From positions 620,001-684,000 of the forward strand of contig NZ_RCIZ01000001.1 of the NCBI RefSeq assembly GCF_003666685.1: DNA of 64,000 nucleotides. Reading direction: 5' to 3'. This DNA is from Mesorhizobium sp. YM1C-6-2 (GTDB lineage Bacteria; Pseudomonadota; Alphaproteobacteria; Rhizobiales; Rhizobiaceae). The position numbers and the translations under genes are program-made. Shown piece after piece: positions 43,359 to 52,046 of the stretch. The stretch's first letter is position 1. The number at the start of each line of letters is the position of its first letter. The notes under the pieces are model-generated. The model searched no databases. It saw nothing but the letters and a program-made list of their open reading frames with translations, and was not told where the DNA came from.

Positions 43359-45134
43359 CTATAGCGGCGTCCGGTAGACGGGCGTCTCTAGCCCCTCGTA
43401 CCGGGCCTTGAGCTGCAGTGCCAGGAACTTCGAGAAGAAGCGCGACAGCGCCAGATTGCCGCCGTGGAACCATAGTGCTTCCTGCGCAGTCGGCTTGTAC
43501 ATGTTGCGCAGCTCGCCGTGCCACGGACCCGGGTCGTTGCGCACGCCCGAGCCAAGGCCCCAGCAGGGACCGACCGCATCCGCCGTCTCGCGGTCGACGA
43601 TCGCCGCCACCGTCTCGTGCATCGAATGGAAGCCGGTCGACTGGATGATGGCGTCGACCGGCACCTCGGCGCCGTCGGCGAAACGGATGCCGGTCGGCGT
43701 CAGCCGCTCGATGGGAACGCCGGCCTTCACCTTGATCTCGCCGGTTATGACGAGTTCCGAGCCGCCGACGTCGAGATAGTAGCCCGATCCGGTGCGGTAG
43801 GCCTTCATCATCTGGCCGCTTTCGTCTTCGCCGAAATCGATCAGGAAGCCGGAATCTTCGAGCCGCTTGTAGAAATCCGCGTCCCGCGCCCGGATCTTCT
43901 CGTAAAGCGCGCGCTGCGCCGGCGGCTGCAGGGCGAAGGGCGTCGCCGCCGCCATCATGTCAGCCTTGTCGACGTCGATGCCGGCGGCGTTGGCCGCCTC
44001 CGAATAGGTGTCGAAGGCAAGCTCCATGAGCGTCTCGGACCGCACCACTGTCGTCGGCGAGCGCTGCACCATGGTGACGTCGGCGCCGGCTTCCCACAGG
44101 TCGACCGAGACGTCGTGCCCGGAGCTTGCCGCGCCGATGACGGCGACCTTCTTGCCCTTGTATTTGCTGCCGTCGGAATACTGGCTCGAATGGAGGATCT
44201 CGCCCTTGAAGTCGGCGGCGCCGGGCAGTTCCAGGTAGCGGGGCGGGCCGTAGGCGCCGGTGGCGAAGACGATCTGCGCGGGCTGCAGCGTGACCGGCTT
44301 GCCGTCGCGCAGCAACTCCACCGTCCACAGCTTGGCGGCCGGATCGTAGCTTGCGCTCTTCACCTCGGTGGAGCCCCAGTAGTTGAGCTCCATCACCTTC
44401 ACATACATCTCCAGCCAGTCGCCCATCTTGTCCTTGGGCGTGAACACCGGCCAGTGCTGCGGGAAGGGAATATAGGGCAGATGGTCGTACCAGACCGGGT
44501 CGTGCAGGACGAGCGAGCGATAGCGCTTGCGCCAGGAGTCGCCGGCCTTGGCATTCTTTTCCGCGATGACGAAGGGAACGCCAAGCTGCTTCAGCCGGGC
44601 GCCCAGCATGATGCCGCCCTGTCCGCCGCCGATGATCAGGCAGTAGGGCTGGCGGCTGGCGCCGAGTTCGGCCTCCTCGACGGCGCGACGCTCGGACCAT
44701 GTCTGCCGGTTGCGGTCGGCGCCGTGGCGAACGCCCTTCGACCGGGATGGGCCGAGCGCCTCTTCAAATCCCTTGAGTTCCTGCAGCGTGGTCAGGATGG
44801 TGCGGCACTTGCCACCTTCCAGCCGGAATATGCCCTGGCCGCGTCCGACCGCCGTCTCGAAGTCGAACCAGCCTTCGATATTGCCGGGCTGGCCCGTCGC
44901 GCTGCTCAGCACGAAGCCGGTCGGCGCGGTCGCCGCCAGCGTGGCGTCCAGCATGGCCCTGATGGCGGGCTTGCCCTCCATCGTCTTCACGTTCCAGGTG
45001 AAGGCGACGAAGTCGCGCCAGTAGCAGTCCTCGGCGAACAGCTCCAGGATTGCGTCGGCGTCGCCGCCGGCAAGCTGGCGGGAGAAGCTGGCAAGCCATT
45101 CGGAGGCCTCGGGCGCAGGGGCGGTCTGGAGCAT
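43359..45134 (-). CDS. Flavin-containing monooxygenase with N-terminal NTF2-like domain
   Basis: The 591-residue protein is a fusion. Residues 1 to about 130 are NTF2/SnoaL-like (LAGGDADAILELFAEDCYWRD). The rest is a class B flavin monooxygenase with the FAD site GGGQGG (169-174), fingerprint FKGEILHSSQY, and a second dinucleotide site GAASSGHD. It oxygenates an N- or S-containing or carbonyl substrate using NADPH. The fusion resembles YUCCA/indole-pyruvate-like monooxygenases of bacteria, but the substrate here is unknown. An RpiR gene lies upstream on the same strand. Confidence 0.88.
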   Translation of the reverse strand: MLQTAPAPEASEWLASFSRQLAGGDADAILELFAEDCYWRDFVAFTWNVKTMEGKPAIRAMLDATLAATAPTGFVLSSATGQPGNIEGWFDFETAVGRGQGIFRLEGGKCRTILTTLQELKGFEEALGPSRSKGVRHGADRNRQTWSERRAVEEAELGASRQPYCLIIGGGQGGIMLGARLKQLGVPFVIAEKNAKAGDSWRKRYRSLVLHDPVWYDHLPYIPFPQHWPVFTPKDKMGDWLEMYVKVMELNYWGSTEVKSASYDPAAKLWTVELLRDGKPVTLQPAQIVFATGAYGPPRYLELPGAADFKGEILHSSQYSDGSKYKGKKVAVIGAASSGHDVSVDLWEAGADVTMVQRSPTTVVRSETLMELAFDTYSEAANAAGIDVDKADMMAAATPFALQPPAQRALYEKIRARDADFYKRLEDSGFLIDFGEDESGQMMKAYRTGSGYYLDVGGSELVITGEIKVKAGVPIERLTPTGIRFADGAEVPVDAIIQSTGFHSMHETVAAIVDRETADAVGPCWGLGSGVRNDPGPWHGELRNMYKPTAQEALWFHGGNLALSRFFSKFLALQLKARYEGLETPVYRTPL

Positions 45135-45214
45135 GGTCTGTCCTTATGTGATGAGGGCGGACGGTCCATAGCGACACGATCCGCAAGAAATGATTGACGT
45201 TCCGGACTCCGCGC

Positions 45215-46180
45215 TCAGTCGCCCAGCGGCTCGAGTTCCTTGCCCTTCCTGTGGGTCAATACGTTGTACTTGATACGGCGAAGCGTCTCCAGTGCGGTCG
45301 CGCCGAGCCGATAGCCGGCCGCGACCGAGACGAGATCGATGATGGCGAGAAAGGCGAAGCGGGACGCCGTAGGTTTCATCGTATCCGGGAATTCGGGGAT
45401 GTCGACGGTCAAGCAGACGTCGCAGATCCGGGCGAGGTCGCTGTCGGGCGCGGTGACGCAGATGGTCTTGGCCCGGTAGTGCTTGGCGAGCGCCACCGCC
45501 TCGATGACCTCTCTCGTGCGGCCCGTGGCGGAGATGGCGATGACGAGATCGTTGGGTTTCAGCGTCGAGGCCGTCATGCGCATGACATAGGGGTCGGAAT
45601 AGGCAGACACTACGACGCCGTAGCGGAACAGGCGGTATTGCGTCTCCTGCGCCAGAGCCGCCGAACTGCCGCCGAGGCCGAACACGGCGACCTGATGCGC
45701 GCTGGCGACGAGGTCCGCGGCCTTGACCACTTCTGCGGCGTCTAGCTGGCGTTCAACCGCGTTCAGCGCGCTGCGCGCCTCGGCGAAAACCGTGTTCCAG
45801 AGCGGCGAGGCGTCTTCGGTCGGCACCACGGGCTGGCCGGCGGTCAGGTACATGCGGCCGACGACCACGGACTGGGCGAGCTTCAGCTTGAAATCGCGCA
45901 CGCCCTCGCAGCCGATGGCGCGGCAGAAGCGGGTGACGGTGGGCTCGCTGACGTCGGCGCGGCGGGCGATCTCCGCATTGGAGGCGTCGACACAAAAGGC
46001 GACGTCGGCCAGCACCGCGTCGGCGACGCGCCGCTCCGCCGGTCGCAGCTCGCTGTAGGAATCCTTGATCTGCGAAAGGATGTCGGGAATGGGCTTTCCG
46101 TAACCGGCGCCTGGCGCGCGTTCGTCGCCTTCGTCCGTCACGCTTCTCCCCAAACCATGGGCCGAATGGATTTCTACCAT
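45215..46180 (-). CDS. MurR/RpiR family regulator with SIS domain (HexR-like helix)
   Basis: The 321-residue protein has an N-terminal RpiR helix-turn-helix with recognition helix VSEPTVTRFCRAIGC (residues 78-92) and a C-terminal SIS domain that binds phosphosugars (about 150-290). The helix resembles that of HexR. It is divergent from the SsuABC-type importer operon and a HexR-type site lies in the gap. A second RpiR gene lies at 55.6 kb. Confidence 0.92.
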   Translation of the reverse strand: MVEIHSAHGLGRSVTDEGDERAPGAGYGKPIPDILSQIKDSYSELRPAERRVADAVLADVAFCVDASNAEIARRADVSEPTVTRFCRAIGCEGVRDFKLKLAQSVVVGRMYLTAGQPVVPTEDASPLWNTVFAEARSALNAVERQLDAAEVVKAADLVASAHQVAVFGLGGSSAALAQETQYRLFRYGVVVSAYSDPYVMRMTASTLKPNDLVIAISATGRTREVIEAVALAKHYRAKTICVTAPDSDLARICDVCLTVDIPEFPDTMKPTASRFAFLAIIDLVSVAAGYRLGATALETLRRIKYNVLTHRKGKELEPLGD

Positions 46181-46256
46181 GCTCTATCCGCCCGCTTCGC
46201 CGCAGGAGAGCGCCCCAGCCTTCGATTTGCTCGTCCGGCCATCATTCGCGGCAGAA

Positions 46257-46271
46257 TGTAGGAAACTTACA
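46257..46271. promoter_or_regulatory. HexR/RpiR-type operator candidate
   Basis: TGTAGGAAACTTACA is a 15-base near-palindrome that fits the known HexR pattern TGTARTnAAnTTACA at most positions. It lies 77 bases before the RpiR start in the divergent gap to the importer operon. Confidence 0.5.
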
Positions 46272-46272
46272 C

Positions 46273-46358
46273 ACTTGGCAAGTGGCAGAATTCGGCGTTT
46301 TGCAGACATTTAGAGCTGGGTAACGTAACTTTCGAAAAGCCTTCTTGACTCGGCAAGT
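46273..46358. promoter_or_regulatory. Repeated ACTYGGCAAGT boxes before the importer operon
   Basis: ACTTGGCAAGT (46273-46283, perfect palindrome around one G) and ACTCGGCAAGT (46348-46358) are two copies 75 bases apart. TTGACT (46345-46350) with TACAAA (46367-46372) may be the operon promoter and overlaps the second copy. Confidence 0.4.
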
Positions 46359-46429
46359 AGGATAGTTACAAACTCGATGAGAGGCCGGAAAGAGCCTTCG
46401 CCAGACGAATTCAACCAGCGCGAGGGGCG

Positions 46430-47248
46430 ATGGACGGTCAGAACAATCCGAAGCTCAGCGTGCGCGGCGCGACCAAGGTCTATTCGACCAGGTCCGGCGA
46501 CCTTGTCGCCATCGACCGCTGCAGCCTGGACGTCAAGGCCGGCGAGATCGTCTCGATCGTTGGTCCGTCTGGCTGCGGAAAGACGACGCTGCTCTGGTCG
46601 ATGTCGGGGCTCCATCCCCTGAGCTCGGGCGAGGTGCTGCTCGACGGCAAGCCGGTGAAGGGGCCGAATCCCGAAATCGGCATGGTCTTCCAGGAAGCCA
46701 CCCTGCTGCCCTGGCGCAACCTCGATTCGAACATCCGCTTCCCCTTCGAGATCAAGGGCAACCGGCCCGACGAGGCGTGGATAGGCGAGCTTCTGCACAA
46801 GGTCGGCTTGGAAGGATTCGGTTCGCGCTTCCCGCGGGAGCTCTCCGGTGGCATGCAGCAGCGCGCGGCGCTCGTGCGCGCTCTCTCCTTCAAGCCCTCC
46901 GTGCTCCTTATGGATGAGCCGTTCGGCGCGCTCGACAGCTTCACCCGCGAGGAGATGAACCGGCTGGTCGAGCAGATCTGGCTCGAAACCCAGACGACCA
47001 TCGTGCTCATCACCCACTCGATCGAGGAGGCGATCTTCCTCTCCGACCGCGTCATCGTCATGAGCGCGCGTCCCGGCCGCGTCGCCAAGGAATACAAAGT
47101 GCCGTTCCCGCGTCCGCGCTCCTTCGAGATCATGTCGACCAAGGAGGTCTTCGATCTCACCAACGCCATCAAGCTCGAGATCGTCGGCGACCAGAAGAGC
47201 CGCTTTGCGCAGCAGGCCTCCGACACGATCCAGCCGGCAGCCGAGTGA
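46430..47248 (+). CDS. ABC transporter ATP-binding protein (nitrate/sulfonate/taurine type, SsuB-like)
   Basis: The 272-residue ATPase has Walker A GPSGCGKTT (about 45-53), the Q-loop MVFQEATLLPW, signature LSGGMQQRAALVRA (about 140) and LMDEPFGALD. The PW after the Q-loop is typical of the SsuB/NrtD/TauB family. The permease starts 7 bases downstream. The imported compound could be a sulfonate, a pyrimidine-like or a nitrogen compound. Confidence 0.9.
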   Translation: MDGQNNPKLSVRGATKVYSTRSGDLVAIDRCSLDVKAGEIVSIVGPSGCGKTTLLWSMSGLHPLSSGEVLLDGKPVKGPNPEIGMVFQEATLLPWRNLDSNIRFPFEIKGNRPDEAWIGELLHKVGLEGFGSRFPRELSGGMQQRAALVRALSFKPSVLLMDEPFGALDSFTREEMNRLVEQIWLETQTTIVLITHSIEEAIFLSDRVIVMSARPGRVAKEYKVPFPRPRSFEIMSTKEVFDLTNAIKLEIVGDQKSRFAQQASDTIQPAAE

Positions 47249-47255
47249 GGATATC

Positions 47256-48101
47256 GTGAGCGACGCCGACGCAATCCCCGAATACAAGTCCAAGCCTGGT
47301 GCCAGCGACGATGTCGGCATCACCAACCTGTCCGCCTTCTCCTCCGGCCCTGGCATCAAGTCGATGGCCGAGGTGCTGGCGATCGTCGCCGTCGCGGTCG
47401 TCCTGATAGGCGGCGCCGAGTTCCTGCTCGGCTTCTTCGAGGTGCCGCAATACGTGCTGCCCAAGCCGAGCGAGATCGCCATGGCGCTGGTCGGCGACTT
47501 CCACCTGATCCTGCCGCATCTGGGCTATACGCTGGTCGAGCTGCTTTCGGGCTTCGCCATCGGCGCCGCCGTCGGGCTGGTGATGGCCGCGGTGATCACG
47601 CAGTTCCCCTTCGTCGAGAAGGTGGTGACGCCCTACATCCTGCTGCTCGTCACCACGCCCATGCTGGCGCTGGTGCCGCTGCTCATCCTGCGCTTCGGCT
47701 TCGGCTTCACGCCGCGCATCATCGCGGTCGCGCTCGCCGCCGGGCCGATGGTGATGATCAACGCCGCCACCGGCTTCCGGCGCGTCGACCGCGCCAAGAT
47801 CGCGCTGGCGCGCTCCTACGGCGCCTCGACCCTGCAGATATTCTGGAAGATCCGCGCGCCGATGGCGCTGCCGATGATCCTCGTCGGCCTGATGATAGGC
47901 TCCATCTTCGGCCTGCTCACCGCGGTCGGCGCCGAGATGGTCGGCGGCGGCTTCGGGCTCGGCAACAGGCTGACGTCCTATTCCTCGATGATCCAGATGC
48001 CGCAGTTCTTCGCGGTCGTCTTGATCCTCTCCATATTGGGCATCCTCATCTACGTCCTCTTCTTCTTCATCGGGAAGAAGTGGGCGAGCTGGGAGGCCTG
48101 A
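47256..48101 (+). CDS. ABC transporter permease (SsuC/TauC-like)
   Basis: The 281-residue membrane protein has an N-terminal cytoplasmic extension of about 35 residues, six hydrophobic segments and the EAA-type loop ALARSYGASTLQIFWKIRAP. The GTG start at 47256 follows GTGAGGA. Partner of the SsuB-like ATPase. Confidence 0.9.
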   Translation: MSDADAIPEYKSKPGASDDVGITNLSAFSSGPGIKSMAEVLAIVAVAVVLIGGAEFLLGFFEVPQYVLPKPSEIAMALVGDFHLILPHLGYTLVELLSGFAIGAAVGLVMAAVITQFPFVEKVVTPYILLLVTTPMLALVPLLILRFGFGFTPRIIAVALAAGPMVMINAATGFRRVDRAKIALARSYGASTLQIFWKIRAPMALPMILVGLMIGSIFGLLTAVGAEMVGGGFGLGNRLTSYSSMIQMPQFFAVVLILSILGILIYVLFFFIGKKWASWEA

Positions 48102-48171
48102 CGACCGCCGCCGGTCGGAGGAAATGACCGACGGCACCTAGGGAACCAGAACAACTCAATGGGGTGATTCC

Positions 48172-49335
48172 ATGACCACGATTTCCCGGCCAGGCGGCAT
48201 CAGCCGCCGTACCTTCCTGCAGGTCTCCGCCGCTGGCGTCGTGACCGCCACGGCGCTCGGTCGCCCGAGCGTCGCGAGCGCCGAGGCCTATTCCAAGTTC
48301 ACCTGGATTTCGCCGCGCGGCACGCTGGAAGTGCTCGACGACTATCCCTACTGGATCGGCAAGAAGATGGGCTACTTCTCGGATCTCGGCATCGAGACCG
48401 ACATGCAGCCCGGTCCGTCCGACGGCACCGCGACGGTCAAGTTCGTCGATGTCGGCCAGGCCGACATGGGCTTCCCGTCGCCGGGCGTCTTCTCCTTCGC
48501 GCTCGAAAACGACATGAAGCTGAAGTCCGCCTTCCACATGGGCGCCAAGGACACGTTCAGCCTGGCATTCCGCAAGGGCGAGGGCACCAACGACCTCAAG
48601 ACGCTGGAAGGCAAGACCATCCTGCTCGGCTCGGCCGCCTGGCAGTCGATCGTCGACCCGATGCTGGCCGTCCAGGGTGTCGACGTCACCAAGGTGAAAT
48701 ATGTCGAGGCCGGCTGGCCGACCTGGGGCACCGCGCTGGCCGCCGGCCAGGGCGACGCCGCGCTGTCGTGGGAAGGCCTGCGCGCCGAGTGGATCGGCAG
48801 CAAGCTGGAGTTCGAATACTGGCTCGGCGTGCAGCACTCGCCGCTCTTCGCCAACACCTTCGTCGTGCGCGCCGCCGATCTCGAGGATCCCGACAAGAAG
48901 GCCTTCCTCGACAAGTATCTTCGCGCCTGGGCGATGGGCCTCGAGTTCGGCTACCAGAATCCGCGCGCGGCCGTGGAGGCGGTGTTCGAGCAGTTCCCGA
49001 CGCTCGCCACCAATATCGGCCCGGAGCTGGGCACGACCTCGATCCTGCAGCAGATCGCCGTCTTCCGCGGCGACATGGACAAGCGCAAGGGCTGGGGCGA
49101 CCACGACATGACGGCGTGGCAGACCTTCTTCGACAAGATCCACGAGCTCAAGCAGATCTCGAAGCCGGTCAAGGCCGAGGACGTCTGCAGCAACGACTGC
49201 GTTGCGGCCGCCAACGACTTCGACCATGCCAAGGTCAAGGCCGACGCCGACGGCTACAAGCTCAGCGACGCCTTCGCGGCGATCGATGTCGAGAACGTCA
49301 AGGCGCATCTCTACGATCAGGCCGTGCCCGGCTGA
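48172..49335 (+). CDS. ABC transporter substrate-binding protein with Tat signal (SsuA/NMT1-like)
   Basis: The 387-residue protein has a twin-arginine signal (SRRTFLQVSAAGVV) with cleavage near VASAEA, indicating export in a folded state. The rest is the NMT1/SsuA-type type II binding fold (GKKMGYFSDLGIETDM, DVGQADMGFPSPGVFSFA). It is the receptor of the preceding ABC genes. A perfect hairpin follows. Confidence 0.88.
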   Translation: MTTISRPGGISRRTFLQVSAAGVVTATALGRPSVASAEAYSKFTWISPRGTLEVLDDYPYWIGKKMGYFSDLGIETDMQPGPSDGTATVKFVDVGQADMGFPSPGVFSFALENDMKLKSAFHMGAKDTFSLAFRKGEGTNDLKTLEGKTILLGSAAWQSIVDPMLAVQGVDVTKVKYVEAGWPTWGTALAAGQGDAALSWEGLRAEWIGSKLEFEYWLGVQHSPLFANTFVVRAADLEDPDKKAFLDKYLRAWAMGLEFGYQNPRAAVEAVFEQFPTLATNIGPELGTTSILQQIAVFRGDMDKRKGWGDHDMTAWQTFFDKIHELKQISKPVKAEDVCSNDCVAAANDFDHAKVKADADGYKLSDAFAAIDVENVKAHLYDQAVPG

Positions 49336-49352
49336 GGCGAAGCTCATAATCC

Positions 49353-49386
49353 CGGCGCGGACGGGGCCTAATATCCGTCCGCGCCG
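49353..49386 (+). terminator. Perfect hairpin after the Tat-exported binding-protein gene
   Basis: A 12-base stem (49353-49364 with 49375-49386) has a 10-base loop. It has no T-run; the Gfo/Idh gene starts 29 bases later. It is of the same kind as the hairpins behind other binding-protein genes in the window. Confidence 0.6.
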
Positions 49387-49415
49387 ACTGAAACACTGCA
49401 AGTCGGGAGGGCTCG

Positions 49416-50501
49416 ATGCCTGATAAAGTCAAAGTGCTGGTGGTGGGTCTCGGCAATATGGGCGCCTCTCACGCCAGCGCCTACCACCGCAATCCGGGGT
49501 TCGAGATCGTCGGGCTGATGAGCCGCTCGATCAAGTCGAAGAAGATCCCCGACGAGCTCGCCGGGTACCCGCTCTTCGAGGATTACGACGAGGCGCTGAA
49601 GGTCGCCAAACCCGACGCCGTGTCCATCAATTCCTGGCCGAACACCCATGCCGAATATGCGATCAAGGCGATCAATGCCGGCGCGCATGTGTTCATGGAA
49701 AAGCCGCTGGCGACGAACATCGCTGACGCCGAAGCGGTGGTGAAGCTCGCACGCGAAAAGAACAAGAAGCTGGTGCTCGGCTACATCCTGCGCGTCCATC
49801 CGTCCTGGGTGAAGTTCATCGAGCTCGGCAAGACGCTCGGCAAGCCGCTGGTCATGCGGCTGAACCTGAACCAGCAGAGCAACGGCCCGGCCTGGAGCTG
49901 GCACAAGAACCTGATCGACAGCCTGATCCCGATCGTCGACTGCGGCGTGCACTACGTCGACGTGATGTGCCAGCTCACCGAAGCCAAGCCGGTGCGGGTG
50001 CACGGCATCGGCGCCAAGCTGTGGGCGGAAGCCGACAAGCCGAACTACGGCCATCTGCACGTCACCTTCGACGACGGTTCCGTCGGCTGGTACGAGGCCG
50101 GCTGGGGTCCGATGATGAGCGAGGAAGCGTTCTTCGTGAAGGACGTGGTCGGCCCGAAGGGCGCCGTCTCCATCGTGCCCGGCCATTCGGAAGGCAAGGA
50201 CCAGCTCGCCGACGTCTCCGATTCCGCCGACATCGACCGCCACACCAAGACCGACGCGATCCGCTATCACCATGCCGAGGTCGGGCCGGACAAGAACTTC
50301 GTCAAGAAGGACGAGATGTTCAACATGACGGACGAGCCCGGCCACCAGGAGCTTTGCGACCGCGAGCAGGCCTTCTTCCTGAAGGCGATCCGCGAGGATC
50401 TCGACCTCACCGAGTCGATGGATGCGGCGGTGAACAGCCTGCGCATCGTGCTGGCGGCCGAGCAGTCGATCAACGAGCAGCGCGTCGTCGAGCTGGCCTG
50501 A
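49416..50501 (+). CDS. Gfo/Idh/MocA family oxidoreductase (first of three)
   Basis: The 361-residue protein has a Rossmann site (VLVVGLGNMGASHA) and the EKP motif at 95-97, typical of sugar and inositol dehydrogenases. It follows the SsuABC-like importer on the same strand and probably oxidises the imported compound. A palindromic repeat and a terminator lie behind it. Confidence 0.9.
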   Translation: MPDKVKVLVVGLGNMGASHASAYHRNPGFEIVGLMSRSIKSKKIPDELAGYPLFEDYDEALKVAKPDAVSINSWPNTHAEYAIKAINAGAHVFMEKPLATNIADAEAVVKLAREKNKKLVLGYILRVHPSWVKFIELGKTLGKPLVMRLNLNQQSNGPAWSWHKNLIDSLIPIVDCGVHYVDVMCQLTEAKPVRVHGIGAKLWAEADKPNYGHLHVTFDDGSVGWYEAGWGPMMSEEAFFVKDVVGPKGAVSIVPGHSEGKDQLADVSDSADIDRHTKTDAIRYHHAEVGPDKNFVKKDEMFNMTDEPGHQELCDREQAFFLKAIREDLDLTESMDAAVNSLRIVLAAEQSINEQRVVELA

Positions 50502-50513
50502 ACCGTGGTTAGG

Positions 50514-50566
50514 GCAATTCCAGCAAAAGCGCGCCGCGCTTTTTGCGTCTGGAATTGCGTGAGAAC
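50514..50566. repeat. Intergenic palindromic repeat, copy 1
   Basis: GCAATTCCAG (50514-50523) and CTGGAATTGC (50549-50558) are perfect arms, and the inner part (CAAAAGCGC/GCGCTTTTTG) also pairs with one bulge, giving an almost complete cruciform. It is homologous to the copy at 51890 behind the amidohydrolase gene. Confidence 0.85.
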
Positions 50567-50578
50567 TGAAGAACTGGA

Positions 50579-50611
50579 GATGCCCGGTGATCCGTTTCGC
50601 CGGGCATCTTT
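50579..50611 (+). terminator. Hairpin terminator before the amidohydrolase gene
   Basis: GATGCCCGG (50579-50587) and CCGGGCATC (50600-50608) form a perfect 9-base stem with a 12-base loop, followed by TTT. It may end the importer/Gfo transcript. Confidence 0.6.
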
Positions 50612-50676
50612 GAAAGCGACATGCGGCGTGGGCATCAGGCCCGCCTCGATGCCGGGTGACCAACCGGAGAATCCCG

Positions 50677-51888
50677 ATGAGTGAAGCGGCAGAAGCGCGG
50701 GGCTACGATCTCGTCCTGAAGGGCGGGCGCGTGCTCGACGAGCGCAACGGCGTCGACGGCGTCTTCGACGTCGCCGTCAAGGCCGGCAGGATCGCCGCCA
50801 TCGGCAAGGATCTCGCGGCCGGCGCGCGCCGGGTCGAGGATGTCGGCGGTGCGATCGTCGCGCCGGGCCTCATCGACATACACACGCATGTCTACCACAA
50901 GGCCACGTCGCTCAGCGTCGATCCAGGCTTCATCTCGCGCCGTTCGGCCACGACGACCCTGGTCGACGCCGGCAGCGCCGGCGCCGGCAACTACGACGGC
51001 TTTCGCGACTATGTGATGGCGCAGTCGCCCTACCGCATATTCGCCTTCCTCAACATCTCGTTCCCCGGAATCTTCGGCTTCGACAAGGACGTGATGATCG
51101 GCGAGGCGACGCTGCGCGAGATGCTTCCGGTCCATCGCTGCGTCGCCAAGATCGAGGAGAACCGCGACCGCATCGTCGGGGTCAAGGTGCGCATCGGCGG
51201 GCCGGTGACGGGCGAACTCAGCCTCGGCGCGCTGGAACTCGCTTTGGAGGCCGCGAACGCGGTCGGCCTGCCGCTGATGACGCATATCGGTACGGCGCCG
51301 CCGAGCTACGCCGACGTCGTCTCGATGCTGCGGCCGGGCGATATCCTCACCCACTGCTTCCGGCCGGCGCCCAACTCGGCCCTGAACGCCGATGGGACGG
51401 TGCTGAAGGCGGTGCGCGACGCGCGCGAGCGTGGCGTCCTGTTCGACATCGCCCATGGCATGGGCGCCTTCGGCTATGAGACGACGGAAGGCGCGCTCGG
51501 CCAGAACTTCCTCCCCGACCTGATCTCCTCGGACGTGCATGTGATCGCGGTCGAGGGGCCGGGCTACGATCTCCTCCACACGATGAGCAAGCTCCTGAAC
51601 TGCGGCCTGACCCTGCCGCAGGTGATCGGCATGTCGACGAGCCGGCCGGCGCTCGCCATCCGCAGGCCGGAGCTAGGCCATCTCGGCGTCGGCGCGCCGG
51701 CCGACATCACCGTGCTGAAGCAGGTCGACAGCGACTACGTGTTCGAGGATGTGACCGGTGCGAAAAGGCAGGGCACGACCCTGCTGCAGCCCGTCGCGGT
51801 CTATCTTGAAGGCAGGCAGATGGAGCTGGCGCGGCGACCCTTCGAAGAGCCCTTCATCGGCTCCTGCGGGCACGACCACCGGCACTAG
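50677..51888 (+). CDS. Amidohydrolase/deacetylase family metallohydrolase (dihydroorotase-like)
   Basis: The 403-residue protein has the complete binuclear amidohydrolase site: His69 and His71 in HTHVY, candidate carboxylated Lys170 in VKVRIGG, His203 in MTHIG, His226 in HCFRP and Asp286 in SSDVH. The start ATG 50677 follows GGAGA. It hydrolyses an amide, N-acyl or cyclic imide bond. Its stop codon lies within the terminal inverted repeat of the following palindromic element. Substrate is unknown. Confidence 0.88.
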   Translation: MSEAAEARGYDLVLKGGRVLDERNGVDGVFDVAVKAGRIAAIGKDLAAGARRVEDVGGAIVAPGLIDIHTHVYHKATSLSVDPGFISRRSATTTLVDAGSAGAGNYDGFRDYVMAQSPYRIFAFLNISFPGIFGFDKDVMIGEATLREMLPVHRCVAKIEENRDRIVGVKVRIGGPVTGELSLGALELALEAANAVGLPLMTHIGTAPPSYADVVSMLRPGDILTHCFRPAPNSALNADGTVLKAVRDARERGVLFDIAHGMGAFGYETTEGALGQNFLPDLISSDVHVIAVEGPGYDLLHTMSKLLNCGLTLPQVIGMSTSRPALAIRRPELGHLGVGAPADITVLKQVDSDYVFEDVTGAKRQGTTLLQPVAVYLEGRQMELARRPFEEPFIGSCGHDHRH

Positions 51889-51989
51889 AGCATTCCAGAA
51901 AAAGTGCGCAGCGGGTTTGCGTCCGGAATTGCGTAAAAACAAATAGATAGAGCGGTTCCGCGATTCGGAGATAGGCGGAAACGCTCTAG
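51886..51989. repeat. Intergenic palindromic repeat, copy 2 (extended mosaic)
   Basis: The part from 51890 to 51940 matches copy 1 (GCA-TTCCAG, GCGTCCGGAATTGCGTAAAAAC). It is followed by TAGAGCGGTTCCGC (51948-51961) paired with GCGGAAACGCTCTA (51975-51988) with one mismatch. TAGAGC starts the element, so its left end contains the amidohydrolase stop TAG. This looks like the mosaic palindromic elements common in Rhizobiales. Confidence 0.8.
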
Positions 51990-52046
51990 CCGGGGTCGCG
52001 CCGCTGCGGCGTCGAGCGGCGGCCAGCGCCGCCGCCCTTCGGACAG

